Both the position numbers and the translations under genes were made by a program. A stretch of DNA of 64,000 nt, taken from contig NZ_NCSY01000004.1 in NCBI RefSeq assembly GCF_002156875.1, positions 62,001-126,000 on the forward strand, given 5' to 3'. The notes under the pieces were generated by a model, which did not search any database, was not told the origin of the DNA, and saw only the letters and a list, made by a program, of their open reading frames with translations. This DNA is from Bacillus sp. EAC. GTDB lineage: Bacteria > Bacillota > Bacilli > Bacillales > Bacillaceae_G. Positions 36,015 to 46,863 of the stretch are shown piece by piece. The number at the start of each line of letters is the position of its first letter. Positions within the stretch are counted from its first letter, which is position 1.

Positions 36015-37238
36015 ATGTTTAAAAGAACTAAGATTAGATTAACGATAATAAATTCTGTTGTATTTAGTCTTCTAATAGGCATACTTTCATTCATCATCTA
36101 TTCATATACAAATACACGTTTGTATAAAGAGGTTGATCAATCCTTAGTATGGATGATTGATCGTGTACAACAAAGTGAAAATCCGACTCGAATGCCGATA
36201 TCAAACCGTGATCCTCGGGTGTTAATGGTCATGTGGGATGAAAATAAAAAACTAATCAATCAAATGCCAGGTGCGAATGCAATCTTTTTACAAGATGAAC
36301 TAAAATATCCGAAAAAAATTAATCAGTTATACGATGATAAAATTGGCGATATGAATTACCGAACGATTTCAATTCAAGGGGATACACCTCGAGGGGAAAT
36401 AACACTTCAAATTTTACGTAATATAGATTCTGAAAAAGACTTGCTGAATACACTACTTGTTATTCTAATTATCGGGTGGGTTCTAGGTAGCGTTTTATCA
36501 GTTGTTGCAGGTTTTATTCTCGCAGAGCGTGCACTTATTCCAATTAAAAATGCTTGGCAAAAACAACAAGAATTTGTATCCGATGCGTCTCATGAAATAC
36601 GTACTCCATTAACAGTTATACAGTCCCGTTTGGAGTTGTTATTGCGGGAACCAAACGCTACAATCGAAGAAAAGGCGCAAGACTTTTCAATCCTTTTAAA
36701 AGAAAATAGAAGGCTTTCAAAACTTGTATCAAGTTTATTAACATTGGCTAGATCTGATTCAGGACAAATTCAATTAAGTAAGAAGATGTTTTCTCTAAAT
36801 GAATTGTTAGAAGAAATAATGGATCATTTTTCAGAGATTGTAACCTTTCAAAATAAAGATATTTCATTAAAAGTAAAGAATACTTATTTTTACTTTGGGG
36901 ACCAAGAACGAATTCATCAGTTATTAGTCATATTAATTGATAATGCAATGAAGTTTACGAAAGAAAACGATGTTATTCAAATTAGCTGCGAACAAGTAAA
37001 AAATAATTTTGTACTAAAAGTACAAGACAGTGGAATAGGAATTAAAGAAGAAAATATGGATCGCATATTTGACCGATTCTTTCAAGAAGATGAATCTCGT
37101 ACTTCAAATAGTGGTATTGGCTTGGGACTTTCTATTGCTAAATGGATTGTTGAAGAACACAGTGGCAAGATTAAAGTACAAAGTAAACTAGGCCAAGGAA
37201 CGATGTTTGAAATTACTTTACCTATCAACACCGCTTAA
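36015..37238 (+). CDS. Sensor histidine kinase, partner of the preceding regulator
   Basis: 407 residues. Membrane helices are at about 12-33 and 148-172, with a ~115-residue extracytoplasmic sensor between them. No full HAMP is visible; a short linker leads to the H-box EFVSDASHEIRTPLT (His193), then N-box LIDNAMKFTKEN, and G-boxes DSGIGI and GIGLGLSIA. TGAGATG-type start with GGTGATGAG upstream. The signal is unknown; a peptide or antibiotic moved by the linked exporter is a reasonable guess. Confidence 0.95.
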   Translation: MFKRTKIRLTIINSVVFSLLIGILSFIIYSYTNTRLYKEVDQSLVWMIDRVQQSENPTRMPISNRDPRVLMVMWDENKKLINQMPGANAIFLQDELKYPKKINQLYDDKIGDMNYRTISIQGDTPRGEITLQILRNIDSEKDLLNTLLVILIIGWVLGSVLSVVAGFILAERALIPIKNAWQKQQEFVSDASHEIRTPLTVIQSRLELLLREPNATIEEKAQDFSILLKENRRLSKLVSSLLTLARSDSGQIQLSKKMFSLNELLEEIMDHFSEIVTFQNKDISLKVKNTYFYFGDQERIHQLLVILIDNAMKFTKENDVIQISCEQVKNNFVLKVQDSGIGIKEENMDRIFDRFFQEDESRTSNSGIGLGLSIAKWIVEEHSGKIKVQSKLGQGTMFEITLPINTA

Positions 37239-37316
37239 GATTTGTAGTTTAAAGTTATTTCTTAGGAAATATTGTCGGAAAGTGAACTGTTTATTTAGGA
37301 AATTAATTGACGTGAA

Positions 37317-37348
37317 AAATCTACTAAAATGGTTTAGTAGATTTTTTT
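37317..37348 (+). terminator. Terminator after the two-component genes
   Basis: A 12-bp stem (37317-37328 with 37333-37344) with an ATGG loop and a T run. Confidence 0.9.
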
Positions 37349-37425
37349 ATTTTTAATTTCTCCCCTTTTCTAAAAGAATGCTTCTATTAAGGAATGATAG
37401 ATTAAAGCAAATCTTACTATTGAAA

Positions 37426-37527
37426 ATGATTTGAACGAATGTGTGACCCCACTGGCGCAATTGTGTGAAGAGGATACTCACCACCGAGCCCATAGAAAGT
37501 GAGCATCCTGAAGTGGAAATTCACATA
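37426..37527 (+). repeat. Dispersed intergenic repeat, decayed (copy 9)
   Basis: TGATTTGAACGAATGTGTGACC, then AGGATACTCACCACCGAGCCCA, TAGAAAGTGAGCATCCTGAAG and TGGAAATTCAC match the family at reduced identity. The core stem is largely gone. Confidence 0.6.
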
Positions 37528-37808
37528 ACCGAATGTGAAATAGTAGAAGAGCATTTAACTTTGTATTTTACCGATTTTTTAGGATGAGGAAGATATTTAA
37601 TAAGATAAAAATAGAATGTTACTTATAACAAAGTATAGTTATATTATTTGATGTTATTTTTTAGAAATATTAATTACAGAGAAAAACAACGGCATTCTAG
37701 TGGAAAAAAGAACCATGAAAGAACCTATATTAAGAAATGAGTGAGTAAGCTTGGTGGTTCGTCCGGTGGGGAATGTAGATTCTTAAGAAAGTATAATAAA
37801 AGATTATA

Positions 37809-37823
37809 TTGAAAACGTATTCA
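37809..37823 (+). promoter_or_regulatory. cre (CcpA) site upstream of the sugar-sensor operon
   Basis: TTGAAAACGTATTCA fits WTGNAAACGNNWWCA at every fixed position. It lies 38 bp before the start codon of the binding-protein gene, a position where CcpA would block transcription. Confidence 0.65.
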
Positions 37824-37860
37824 TTAATGAATAAGATAGAATTATAAGGTGGGAGGAAAT

Positions 37861-38847
37861 ATGAAATTTGATCGATGGATATTTAGTTTTACTATTTTAC
37901 TAATACTATTCATATTTGTTCTTCTTAGATATGAATCAAGTTCAAATAATATAGAGCGCGCTATTGAGTCTCTTTCAGTTCGGGAAGAAACGAAGGTAGG
38001 GAAGAAACACTTTATTTTAATAGGGCAAGAATATGATAATCCTTACTGGAAAAGCGTTGAGAAAGGCGCAAGGGATAGTGCGAAGAAATTAGATATCAAT
38101 ATTGAATATGTTGCTCCATTAAGAACGAGTGTTGAAGAGCAATTAAAATTATTAGAAAAAGCTGTAGCATCAAAGGTGGATGGAATTATTGTTCAAAGCT
38201 TAGATAATAAAGCATTTACACCAACAATAAATCAAGCAATAGCTAAGAATATACCTGTTGTAACGATTGATACAGATGCCCCTAATAGTTTGCGAAAATC
38301 ATATATTGGAACAGATAATTATGATGCAGGAATTCGCTTAGGACAGACTGTTGCAGATATGACTGAAGGTAAAGGAAATATCGGGATTATCATAGGGAGC
38401 GAGACATCTGAAAGCCAAAAAATGAGATTAAATGGTATATTAAATGTTATAAAGCGTTATCCAAATATGCATGTAGTTGAAAGATCTAGCTCAAATATTT
38501 CTAAAATTCAGGCATCTCTTCAAGCAGAACGAATGCTTCGAAAGTATAAAAATATTAACATAATGATAGGAATCAGTGCACTAGATGCAATTGGAATCTC
38601 AAATGCAACGAATACTGTAGTTGATCGTGAAATTCAAATATTTGGTTTTGATGGTTTAGAGGAAACAATGAAAGGAATCATTGATCGCAAAATTAAGGCC
38701 ACAATTGTTCAAAAACCATATGATATGGGTTTCCAAGGTGTGAAATTATTAGACGATACATTAAGAGGAAAGAAGATTGTTAAAGTTAACTATACTCCTA
38801 CTGAGGTCATAACTGAGGATAATGTCCTCGAGGAGGTTAGACATTGA
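37861..38847 (+). CDS. Membrane-tethered sugar-binding protein (LacI/RbsB fold) of a sensor set
   Basis: 328 residues; the ATG after GGGAGG is used. An N-terminal hydrophobic segment (about 6-24) without a lipobox acts as signal anchor. The rest is a type I periplasmic-binding fold: HFILIGQEYDNPYWKSVEKGA, KVDGIIVQSLDN, PVVTIDTDAPNS, YIGTDNYDAG. Its stop overlaps the kinase start (TTGA), and no permease or ATPase is encoded nearby. It therefore probably acts as a sensor that presents ligand to the kinase, as XylFII does for LytS in clostridia. The sugar is unknown. Confidence 0.88.
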   Translation: MKFDRWIFSFTILLILFIFVLLRYESSSNNIERAIESLSVREETKVGKKHFILIGQEYDNPYWKSVEKGARDSAKKLDINIEYVAPLRTSVEEQLKLLEKAVASKVDGIIVQSLDNKAFTPTINQAIAKNIPVVTIDTDAPNSLRKSYIGTDNYDAGIRLGQTVADMTEGKGNIGIIIGSETSESQKMRLNGILNVIKRYPNMHVVERSSSNISKIQASLQAERMLRKYKNINIMIGISALDAIGISNATNTVVDREIQIFGFDGLEETMKGIIDRKIKATIVQKPYDMGFQGVKLLDDTLRGKKIVKVNYTPTEVITEDNVLEEVRH

Positions 38848-40280
38848 AAATACGCACGAAACTTTTTATTTTTATTCCAATCATTGTAATTCTATTAAAC
38901 CTAATCTCTTTTTTTATATTTGAAAGTGGAAAAAAGGTACAAGAGAGCTATAATTTAATGATTGATAAGATATATATTTATAAACAAATTTCAAATGAAA
39001 CCGATAAAAATTTGCGTTACTTAAGCAGTTATATCATCTACCAAGATGCAAAAAATTATAAACTACTAATTGAACATAAAAATAAGCTGAGGCAATTAAA
39101 AAATAAACTAATGAAACAAAGTATTGAAAAAAATAATGAGCTTAATATTGAGAATTATTATTATACTTTAGATACATTTTTGGAAGATGAAAATGGTATT
39201 ACAAAAAGTTTATTGCAAAAAAATTATTCGAATTATGTTGATGAGTATAAAGGAGTCGAAAAAATAGCTTCTTTTATAAAAGAGGATAGTCAAAATCTAG
39301 TAGATATTGAATTAAATAATTATTTTCCTATCTACAATAATGTTGTAAAGAATACAATTTCAATGAATAAGCTAGGAGTTATGTTATTTGTCATAACGAC
39401 TGTAATGAGTATCGTATTTGCAATATGGCTATCAAAAAGCATTTTAAGTCCAATTAATAAACTAATCTACATGGCTAAGCAAATAGGTAAAGGTGATTTT
39501 GAGGTTGGTCCATTCAAAACCTCTACAAAAGATGAAGTAAGTATTCTTGGTGAAATTTTTAATGAAATGGTACTTAATTTGAAAATTCTTATGGCAAAAA
39601 ATCTTGAAATCGTTGAAAAAGATAGATTAGTAAAAGAGTTAGAGTTAAAAGCATTGCAAAGCCAGATTAATCCTCATTTTTTGTTTAATACTTTAAATGT
39701 AATCTCAAAGTTAGCATATATTGAAGGAGCAGAACAAACTAGTGACTTAACGATCTCCACTTCAAATCTACTTAGATACAACTTGAGAAAACTTGATGAA
39801 GCAGTAAGTATTTCAGATGAAATCATGAACGCGAAAGAATATTTTTCTATTCAAAAAGCTAGGTTTCGTGAGCGAGTTCGTTTTGAGCTTAATGTGGAAG
39901 AAGAGTGCTTGAATCAACTAATTCCTTGTTTAACCATTCAACCATTGTTAGAAAATGCTTTTATACACGGAATTGAGCATATGGAGAAAGATGCTGTGAT
40001 AGGATTAGAGATTAAAAGTGCAATAAATAATATCGTCATTAGTGTGTATGATAATGGAAAAGGTATGTCTGATGAAATTAAAGCTAGTCTTTTAGATACT
40101 TCTTATCAATTACAAGGGGTTAAGAAATCGACAGGCTTAGGAACTACAAATGTATTTAAGCGGTTAAAACTTTATTATGGCGAGGAAAATATAGTAGGCA
40201 TTGAAACAGGGATAAATAAAGGGACTAAAATTAACTTAACAATACCTTTAAAAAATCACAAAATGGAAGGAGGATTATAA
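38844..40280 (+). CDS. YesM/LytS-type sensor histidine kinase
   Basis: 478 residues, TTG start after GAGGAGG. Helices at about 6-25 and 176-197 flank a helical extracytoplasmic region of ~145 residues. HAMP follows (about 200-250; LSPINKLIYMAKQIGKGDFEVG), then the His_kinase domain with LQSQINPHFLFNTLN (His278) and an HATPase with LQPLLENAF-like IQPLLENAFIHGIEH and DNGKGM. This is the architecture of sugar-responsive YesM kinases. It overlaps both neighbours by a few bases. Confidence 0.94.
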   Translation: MKIRTKLFIFIPIIVILLNLISFFIFESGKKVQESYNLMIDKIYIYKQISNETDKNLRYLSSYIIYQDAKNYKLLIEHKNKLRQLKNKLMKQSIEKNNELNIENYYYTLDTFLEDENGITKSLLQKNYSNYVDEYKGVEKIASFIKEDSQNLVDIELNNYFPIYNNVVKNTISMNKLGVMLFVITTVMSIVFAIWLSKSILSPINKLIYMAKQIGKGDFEVGPFKTSTKDEVSILGEIFNEMVLNLKILMAKNLEIVEKDRLVKELELKALQSQINPHFLFNTLNVISKLAYIEGAEQTSDLTISTSNLLRYNLRKLDEAVSISDEIMNAKEYFSIQKARFRERVRFELNVEEECLNQLIPCLTIQPLLENAFIHGIEHMEKDAVIGLEIKSAINNIVISVYDNGKGMSDEIKASLLDTSYQLQGVKKSTGLGTTNVFKRLKLYYGEENIVGIETGINKGTKINLTIPLKNHKMEGGL

Positions 40281-41824
40281 TGTATCGATTATTGATTGCT
40301 GATGATGAACCAATCGAAAGAGAAGGTTTAGAATTAACTATTACGAAGGGTTTACCAGATATATTTAAAATTGATCATGCAGAGAATGGTAGAGTGGCAA
40401 TTGAACTTACCGAAAAAGATCATTATGATATTATATTTATGGATATTAAAATGCCTGGTATTCAAGGGCTCGAAGCAGTTGAAGTAATTCGGAAAAAATT
40501 ACCATTAGCAAAAGTAATCATCGTGTCGGCATATGATTATTTTTCGTATGCGAAGGCAGCTATCTCATTAGGTGTAAAAGAATATCTATTAAAACCGGCT
40601 AAAAGAGAGCAAATAATTACATTATTAAAAGGCTTAATCACAGAAATTGAAAAAGATAATCAAAAAAGAGTATCGGAATTACATCAAATTGAAATGTTAT
40701 CTCATTTTAGACCCTTTACTGAAAATGAACTATCTATAATGATTATGTTGAATACAATTCAGGATTTAAGTTCAGATGAAATTTCAAAACTATTAGATTT
40801 TAAAGTTGAGTACGGATATAGTAATGTCGTGTTAATAGATTCATATAATAGTTTACTCGATCATGAACAAAAAAGAATTTATGAATGTGTGAAACATTAT
40901 ATGAAATCGGAGAATAATTGCATCGTTAGTCCAATAGTTGAAGGGAAAATTGCAATTTTTGAACCTATCGAGCTAGAACGCCTAAATTTAATTCAAGAAA
41001 TTGAAATTAAAAATAGAGCAAAAAGATTAGAAGAGTATGTAATAAAGCAGACTGGTTATCAAATAAATTGTGCAGTTGGTTCTATACAAAAGGGAATAGA
41101 TGGATGGCGAAAATCTTATTTCGAGGCGATGTATTCTTTCAATAGTCGTTCAAGTGATACAAAAGAAACAAGTCTTTCTTCAAATCATGTAAAGATAACA
41201 AATGAGGAACTTATTTCTATATGTAGCGCAATTAATATGATTGATCTTGATGCATCATTGTATCAATTAAATAAGCTATATAACCGACTTACTCTTGAAT
41301 TAAAACTAGAACCTAAGCAAATACGAGCTGAATTTATTATCTTATTTAATCATTTGGAACAGTTTCTTAGTCAGCAACAGTTTAAAGTCCATTCATTTCA
41401 GTTTCCAGATATAGAGGGATTTGAACAAATAAAAAAAGTTTCTGAACAACAAATCATTAATTTAATTCAAATGATAAGCAAAGAAAAAGAAACTAGAATT
41501 AACCATTTTGTTGAAATTGCGAAGGCTTATATTTATGAGAACTATAAAGAAGATATTACATTAGTTCAACTAGCAAGTTATGTGAATTTGAATCCATTCT
41601 ACTTTAGTAAAATGTTTAAAAAGAGAACTGGGGAAAACTTTAGTGATTTCGTCATGAAAATTCGAATTGAACACGCAAAGCAATTAATGCAAAATGAGAG
41701 CCTTAATTTAAAAGAAATAAGTTATGAAGTGGGATATAAGGACCCGAATTATTTTAGTAGAGTTTTCAAAAAGTATGCGAATGAATCTCCAAAAATTTAT
41801 CGTCAAAAATTATTAAGTAAATAG
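40280..41824 (+). CDS. YesN-type response regulator with AraC DNA-binding domain
   Basis: 514 residues: receiver (about 1-120; D8-D9, phospho-Asp55 in IIFMDIKMPG, Lys in EYLLKPAKRE), a ~280-residue middle region, and a C-terminal AraC domain (about 412-512) with two helix-turn-helix units (LVQLASYVNLNPFYFSKMFKKRTG; LKEISYEVGYKDPNYFSRVFKKY). AAGGAGG precedes the ATG. It completes the three-gene sensor operon; the regulated transporter must be elsewhere in the genome. Confidence 0.95.
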   Translation: MYRLLIADDEPIEREGLELTITKGLPDIFKIDHAENGRVAIELTEKDHYDIIFMDIKMPGIQGLEAVEVIRKKLPLAKVIIVSAYDYFSYAKAAISLGVKEYLLKPAKREQIITLLKGLITEIEKDNQKRVSELHQIEMLSHFRPFTENELSIMIMLNTIQDLSSDEISKLLDFKVEYGYSNVVLIDSYNSLLDHEQKRIYECVKHYMKSENNCIVSPIVEGKIAIFEPIELERLNLIQEIEIKNRAKRLEEYVIKQTGYQINCAVGSIQKGIDGWRKSYFEAMYSFNSRSSDTKETSLSSNHVKITNEELISICSAINMIDLDASLYQLNKLYNRLTLELKLEPKQIRAEFIILFNHLEQFLSQQQFKVHSFQFPDIEGFEQIKKVSEQQIINLIQMISKEKETRINHFVEIAKAYIYENYKEDITLVQLASYVNLNPFYFSKMFKKRTGENFSDFVMKIRIEHAKQLMQNESLNLKEISYEVGYKDPNYFSRVFKKYANESPKIYRQKLLSK

Positions 41825-41860
41825 CTTTAAAAAATTAGATTATTTAAGATTGTAAACATC

Positions 41861-41902
41861 AAAAAGGGATAATGAAAGTTTTTACTTTCATTATCCCTTT
41901 TT
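41861..41902. terminator. Bidirectional terminator
   Basis: An 18-bp perfect stem (41861-41878 with 41885-41902) with A and T runs at its two ends. It stops the sensor operon and the converging secreted-protein gene. Confidence 0.92.
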
Positions 41903-41912
41903 ATATTGAAGA

Positions 41913-43793
41913 TTATTTTCTTACTTTTACAGTAGTACCTTTACTTATATTTCCTGCTTTGTCAATTGAGTAAATTTTAATACTCGTATTATATTTTTGT
42001 CTTATGATAGGAGCACTATATCTACCACTTTTGCTGGAATTCACAAGTGCGATTTGTTTTTTACCGACCATAATTTTAACCTTTACATATGGCTCAGTAG
42101 TTCCAGTAATCGTTCTAGACTTAACAGTAACTTTATTTACTTTAGGTGCACTAGGTGGTATTGTATCTAATACTTTCACTATAGACCCTTTACTTATATG
42201 ATTAGCTTCATCAATTGCATAGAAAGTAATAGGTGTATATGGTTTCTGTGTTCCAATATTGACTATAAAATATCCAGATTGATCAGCCGTTCCATAAATA
42301 ACCTTCTTATTAGGAAGTAAGGCTTTCACTTTTGCAAATGGCTCTGTATTACCAATTATTAAATCTGGTTTATGCAGAACAGTGCGAAGGATAGGTGCAG
42401 CAGGAGCTGTAATATCAATTACTCTTACAGTAGTACTTTTACCAATCATACATTTCGCATCTGTCGTATAGATTGTAATCATTGTATTTGGTTTTTGTAG
42501 ACCAATTGGTATAGTAAAGTTTCCAAGGTTATCTGCCTTTATAAAGTTATAAACAGGATTAGTCCCCACATTTGCAAATGGTTCTGTTTTCCCGGTTATT
42601 GATCGAGATTGATCTGTAATCTCATTCACAATTGGTGCTTCTGGGCCTGTATAATCCCTAACTGATACACTTTCTACTGGACTAATAGCACCATCCGAAT
42701 TTTGAGCAGTTAAATCAATAATCGTTCCTGCTTTTTGCTTCTCAATCGTAAGACTAAATTTACCTTGTTCATCAGTAGAACTTGAGGCGATTTCAATATT
42801 ATTTATTTTAGCAATAACAGATAGATTGGCTTCTGCTTTACCTTTTATAACAGTATCACTATCTCCAACAGGTTTATCTAATTTTGGCTTATCTAATGGG
42901 TAAGGTACAGCATTTTTATTGTACTCATTTAAGAAGTTTTGATAATCGACAACAGCATATAAATTTAAATCATCATTTCGATCAAATATCTTTGATTCGA
43001 GCGTATTTAGGTTTGACGTTCCCCAATAATTGTATTGAGCATTAATGGTTTTGAGTGAGTCCGCGTCTTCACTTTTTACTAATTGGATGGCTTGTTTATT
43101 AATTCCTAAGAAGTTATTTCCTTCGATTTTAATATTTTGATTACCACTGTTTTTATAATTAAATAGTATATCTGCTCTTGAACCACGATCTTTAAATGTA
43201 TTATTTTTGATGGATATCGAATTATTTACTGAAGGTGTTACAGACAAAAAATTACTATCTAAAAACAAGTTATTCTCTATAAAACTATCTACTGAAGGTT
43301 GATCTACCTTAATAGTACTATAACCATATATGTTACTGTTCTTTAATATCAATAATCCAGATGAAAAAGAGTTGTAATTTACCCAATCTAAATTTGCATA
43401 TTCAATTTCAACTGATGCTAAACTATTTTTTTCAGCAGTAAGAGTAATATTTATAAATTTTATTTTATTCAAATCAGTTCCTTTAGCAATGAGTTTAGCG
43501 TTACCAAAAAGTTCGAATGATTCGACTGAGTTGCCTCTAATTACAACACCTGGATCAATTGTGACAGTTACTCCATTTGCAATTTGAATTTTAGAGTTTA
43601 CATAATATGGCGAGTTCTCGTCTGTTAAATGTAAATCCTCTTGAACTATGTTTGGTATAATTTGATCATGAATAATTGGAGGGGTAAGATTTGAATCACC
43701 TTCTACATGACAATAAGCTTCACTTGCATGAGTCACTGGAATAGATATAGATAAAAATAAAATGATAAAAAACGATAATAATTTTTTAGACAA
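41913..43793 (-). CDS. Secreted beta-helix protein with four C-terminal Ig-like repeats
   Basis: 626 residues with a TTG start. A signal peptide (about 1-23, ending THAS) comes first. Residues about 60-290 look like a right-handed parallel beta-helix (ISIKNNTFKDRGSR, IKIEGNNFLGINKQAIQ, NAQYNYWGTSN). Four Ig-like repeats of about 80 residues follow, each with the pattern IxGxTEPFAxV ... G.F.V.IG.QKP.T.I..Y..D ... VRV.D.. There is no LPXTG, SLH or cell-wall repeat, so it is probably released or held weakly. Polysaccharide or surface binding is plausible; no catalytic site is recognised. Confidence 0.85.
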   Translation of the reverse strand: MSKKLLSFFIILFLSISIPVTHASEAYCHVEGDSNLTPPIIHDQIIPNIVQEDLHLTDENSPYYVNSKIQIANGVTVTIDPGVVIRGNSVESFELFGNAKLIAKGTDLNKIKFINITLTAEKNSLASVEIEYANLDWVNYNSFSSGLLILKNSNIYGYSTIKVDQPSVDSFIENNLFLDSNFLSVTPSVNNSISIKNNTFKDRGSRADILFNYKNSGNQNIKIEGNNFLGINKQAIQLVKSEDADSLKTINAQYNYWGTSNLNTLESKIFDRNDDLNLYAVVDYQNFLNEYNKNAVPYPLDKPKLDKPVGDSDTVIKGKAEANLSVIAKINNIEIASSSTDEQGKFSLTIEKQKAGTIIDLTAQNSDGAISPVESVSVRDYTGPEAPIVNEITDQSRSITGKTEPFANVGTNPVYNFIKADNLGNFTIPIGLQKPNTMITIYTTDAKCMIGKSTTVRVIDITAPAAPILRTVLHKPDLIIGNTEPFAKVKALLPNKKVIYGTADQSGYFIVNIGTQKPYTPITFYAIDEANHISKGSIVKVLDTIPPSAPKVNKVTVKSRTITGTTEPYVKVKIMVGKKQIALVNSSKSGRYSAPIIRQKYNTSIKIYSIDKAGNISKGTTVKVRK

Positions 43794-44047
43794 ATTGATC
43801 TGACCTTTCTTATTTTAAGTTGTTAATGTTTGTTTATCTTCGCTGAAACAAATAAATAAGAGGATATTAGTTTGATATCTTTGAATTGTATATGTATCAA
43901 TGAAACCAACTTACATAACTTATTAAATTATATAGATAATGTAACTTTGTTAATATAGGAAAAATATGTATTAGTCTTAATGTGGATTGCTTAAATGGAA
44001 GAGAAAAAATTTAGTTAGGAAATCTTTGTATAGCAAGGAGGTATTTA
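43794..44047. other. Upstream region of the beta-helix gene and small-peptide gene
   Basis: AT-rich divergent promoter region with no gene seen. GAAAGGTC, the ribosome site of the minus-strand gene, lies at its left edge. Confidence 0.5.
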
Positions 44048-44191
44048 ATGGGATTAGAAACATATTGTCAGTATTTCGTTAAAGGTGGAATCCTAATCCT
44101 TGCATTTTGGTTAACTATTTATTCTAGAAATAAAAAAATTAAATATGGAATCAGTCCTGGCAAATATAAAAAAACCTCTATTCACTATTAA
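44048..44191 (+). CDS. 47-residue single-pass membrane peptide
   Basis: Below common ORF length cut-offs but well supported: AAGGAGG (44036-44042 region) stands 6 bp before the ATG, and a terminator overlaps the stop. The product has a short N-terminus with one Cys (MGLETYCQYF), a membrane segment (about 13-25, GGILILAFWLTIY) and a Lys-rich C-terminus. I do not recognise a family. It could be a regulatory or toxin-like small membrane protein; nothing nearby decides. Confidence 0.7.
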   Translation: MGLETYCQYFVKGGILILAFWLTIYSRNKKIKYGISPGKYKKTSIHY

Positions 44192-44215
44192 ACTAATAGG
44201 AAGAGAGGTTTTTTT
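44170..44215 (+). terminator. Terminator overlapping the small-peptide stop
   Basis: AAAAACCTCT and AGAGGTTTTT form the outer stem, CTATT and AATAG an inner one; a T run follows. Confidence 0.75.
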
Positions 44216-44331
44216 ATTTGGTAAGGATAAATAATAAGGAAACGCTGCTTTAGGAAAGGAATCAATGTAATTTAAATAGAATATGTTTTCTAGAGATAAG
44301 AAGTAATTAATGCTATTGGAGGTATATAATA

Positions 44332-45108
44332 TTGAGTATTCAATTTAAAATAAGTAATACCAGTGAATTAAATATTTTTATTTTAGATTATGTTAATTCA
44401 TTAAGTTCTCCGATTGATTCATTCTTAGAGGATCATATTCTTGATTCTGTTTTTTATAAAATTATGATTAATAATCGTATTGAGGGATATTTTGCTGTTC
44501 ATCATAAAAAATTGTTAACGCAGTTTTATTTAAACTTTCCACATTATAAATATTCTCAGGATATTTTTCGGAAAGTCATTAAAGACCATTCAATTGAATC
44601 AATCTTTGTTCCGACATGTGATGAACTTTTTTTAAGTCTAGTTTTAGATCAGGAATATTCGATTAGCAATCAAGCTTACTTTTTCTCAGATACAAAGGAA
44701 GATATTCCTACTGAAAAATTGTATATGAAAGGTGAATTTAACCTTGCAACAATGAATGATATTGAAAAAATAATTGATATTAGTCAAGATTTTTTAAATA
44801 ATCTAGAAGATCGAATTACTAAAGGGGAAATATTTACAATCTATAAGGATAATAGTTTACTTGGAGTAGGAATTGTTGAAAAAAGTAAAGTGTTATCTAG
44901 TTATGCAAGTATTGGGATGTTTACAAATGAAAATTATCGACAACTTGGTATAGGGAGAACAATTATTTATCATCTGAAAAAATGGTGTTATGATAATCAA
45001 TTAATTCCGATATGTGGATGCTGGTATTTTAACACGCTATCAAAACAAACAATTGAAAGTGCCAATATGGTTACTAAAACACGATTATTAAATGCTAAGG
45101 TACGTTAA
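44332..45108 (+). CDS. GNAT-family N-acetyltransferase
   Basis: 258 residues, TTG start after GGAGG. The C-terminal half holds the acetyl-CoA motif (ASIGMFTNENYRQLGIGRTIIYHLKKWC, the Q-x-x-G-x-G/A loop as RQLGIGR). The N-terminal ~130 residues look like a second, degenerate GNAT unit. Substrate unknown; single gene. Confidence 0.82.
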   Translation: MSIQFKISNTSELNIFILDYVNSLSSPIDSFLEDHILDSVFYKIMINNRIEGYFAVHHKKLLTQFYLNFPHYKYSQDIFRKVIKDHSIESIFVPTCDELFLSLVLDQEYSISNQAYFFSDTKEDIPTEKLYMKGEFNLATMNDIEKIIDISQDFLNNLEDRITKGEIFTIYKDNSLLGVGIVEKSKVLSSYASIGMFTNENYRQLGIGRTIIYHLKKWCYDNQLIPICGCWYFNTLSKQTIESANMVTKTRLLNAKVR

Positions 45109-45135
45109 GGTATTTTATTTAAATATCCTACTCAA

Positions 45136-45283
45136 AGCCTCTTTGATAAAAGATTGTTGTTTTTAAAAAGTTTTTTAAAGCAAACTGTAAGTAAAGAAGA
45201 TGACTGGAGCGGAAAGCGATCATTCTGTAGTGGAAATCTACAATTCGTCATGTTTACTAGCAACAAAGTTTACGAAAACAACC
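45136..45283 (+). repeat. Dispersed intergenic repeat with both ends but deleted core (copy 10)
   Basis: The outer head is well kept (AGCCTCTTTGATAAAAGATTG, TAAAGCAAACTGTAAGTAAAG, GATGACTGGAGCGGAAAGCG). It jumps directly to ATCATTCTGTAGTGGAAATC and the tail (TTTACTAGCAACAAAG, TTTACGAAAACAACC). The GC-rich stem and GAGGCTCA block are missing. This copy helps define the true ends of the family. Confidence 0.8.
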
Positions 45284-45332
45284 TACTAAAAACATAAACC
45301 GAAATTAATAAAGTAAAATAGATAGAAGATGA

Positions 45333-46841
<1,509 letters not shown>

Positions 46842-46863
46842 TGTTTACAGTAATAATTTTTTT

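Larger units (their letters stand above)
37239..37808. other. Intergenic region with terminator and decayed repeat, no gene
   Basis: A long gap. Apart from the terminator and repeat listed separately I see no open frame with a ribosome site. The part from 37.54 to 37.81 kb is AT-rich and presumably holds the promoter of the sensor operon, though no clear -35/-10 pair stands out. Confidence 0.55.
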
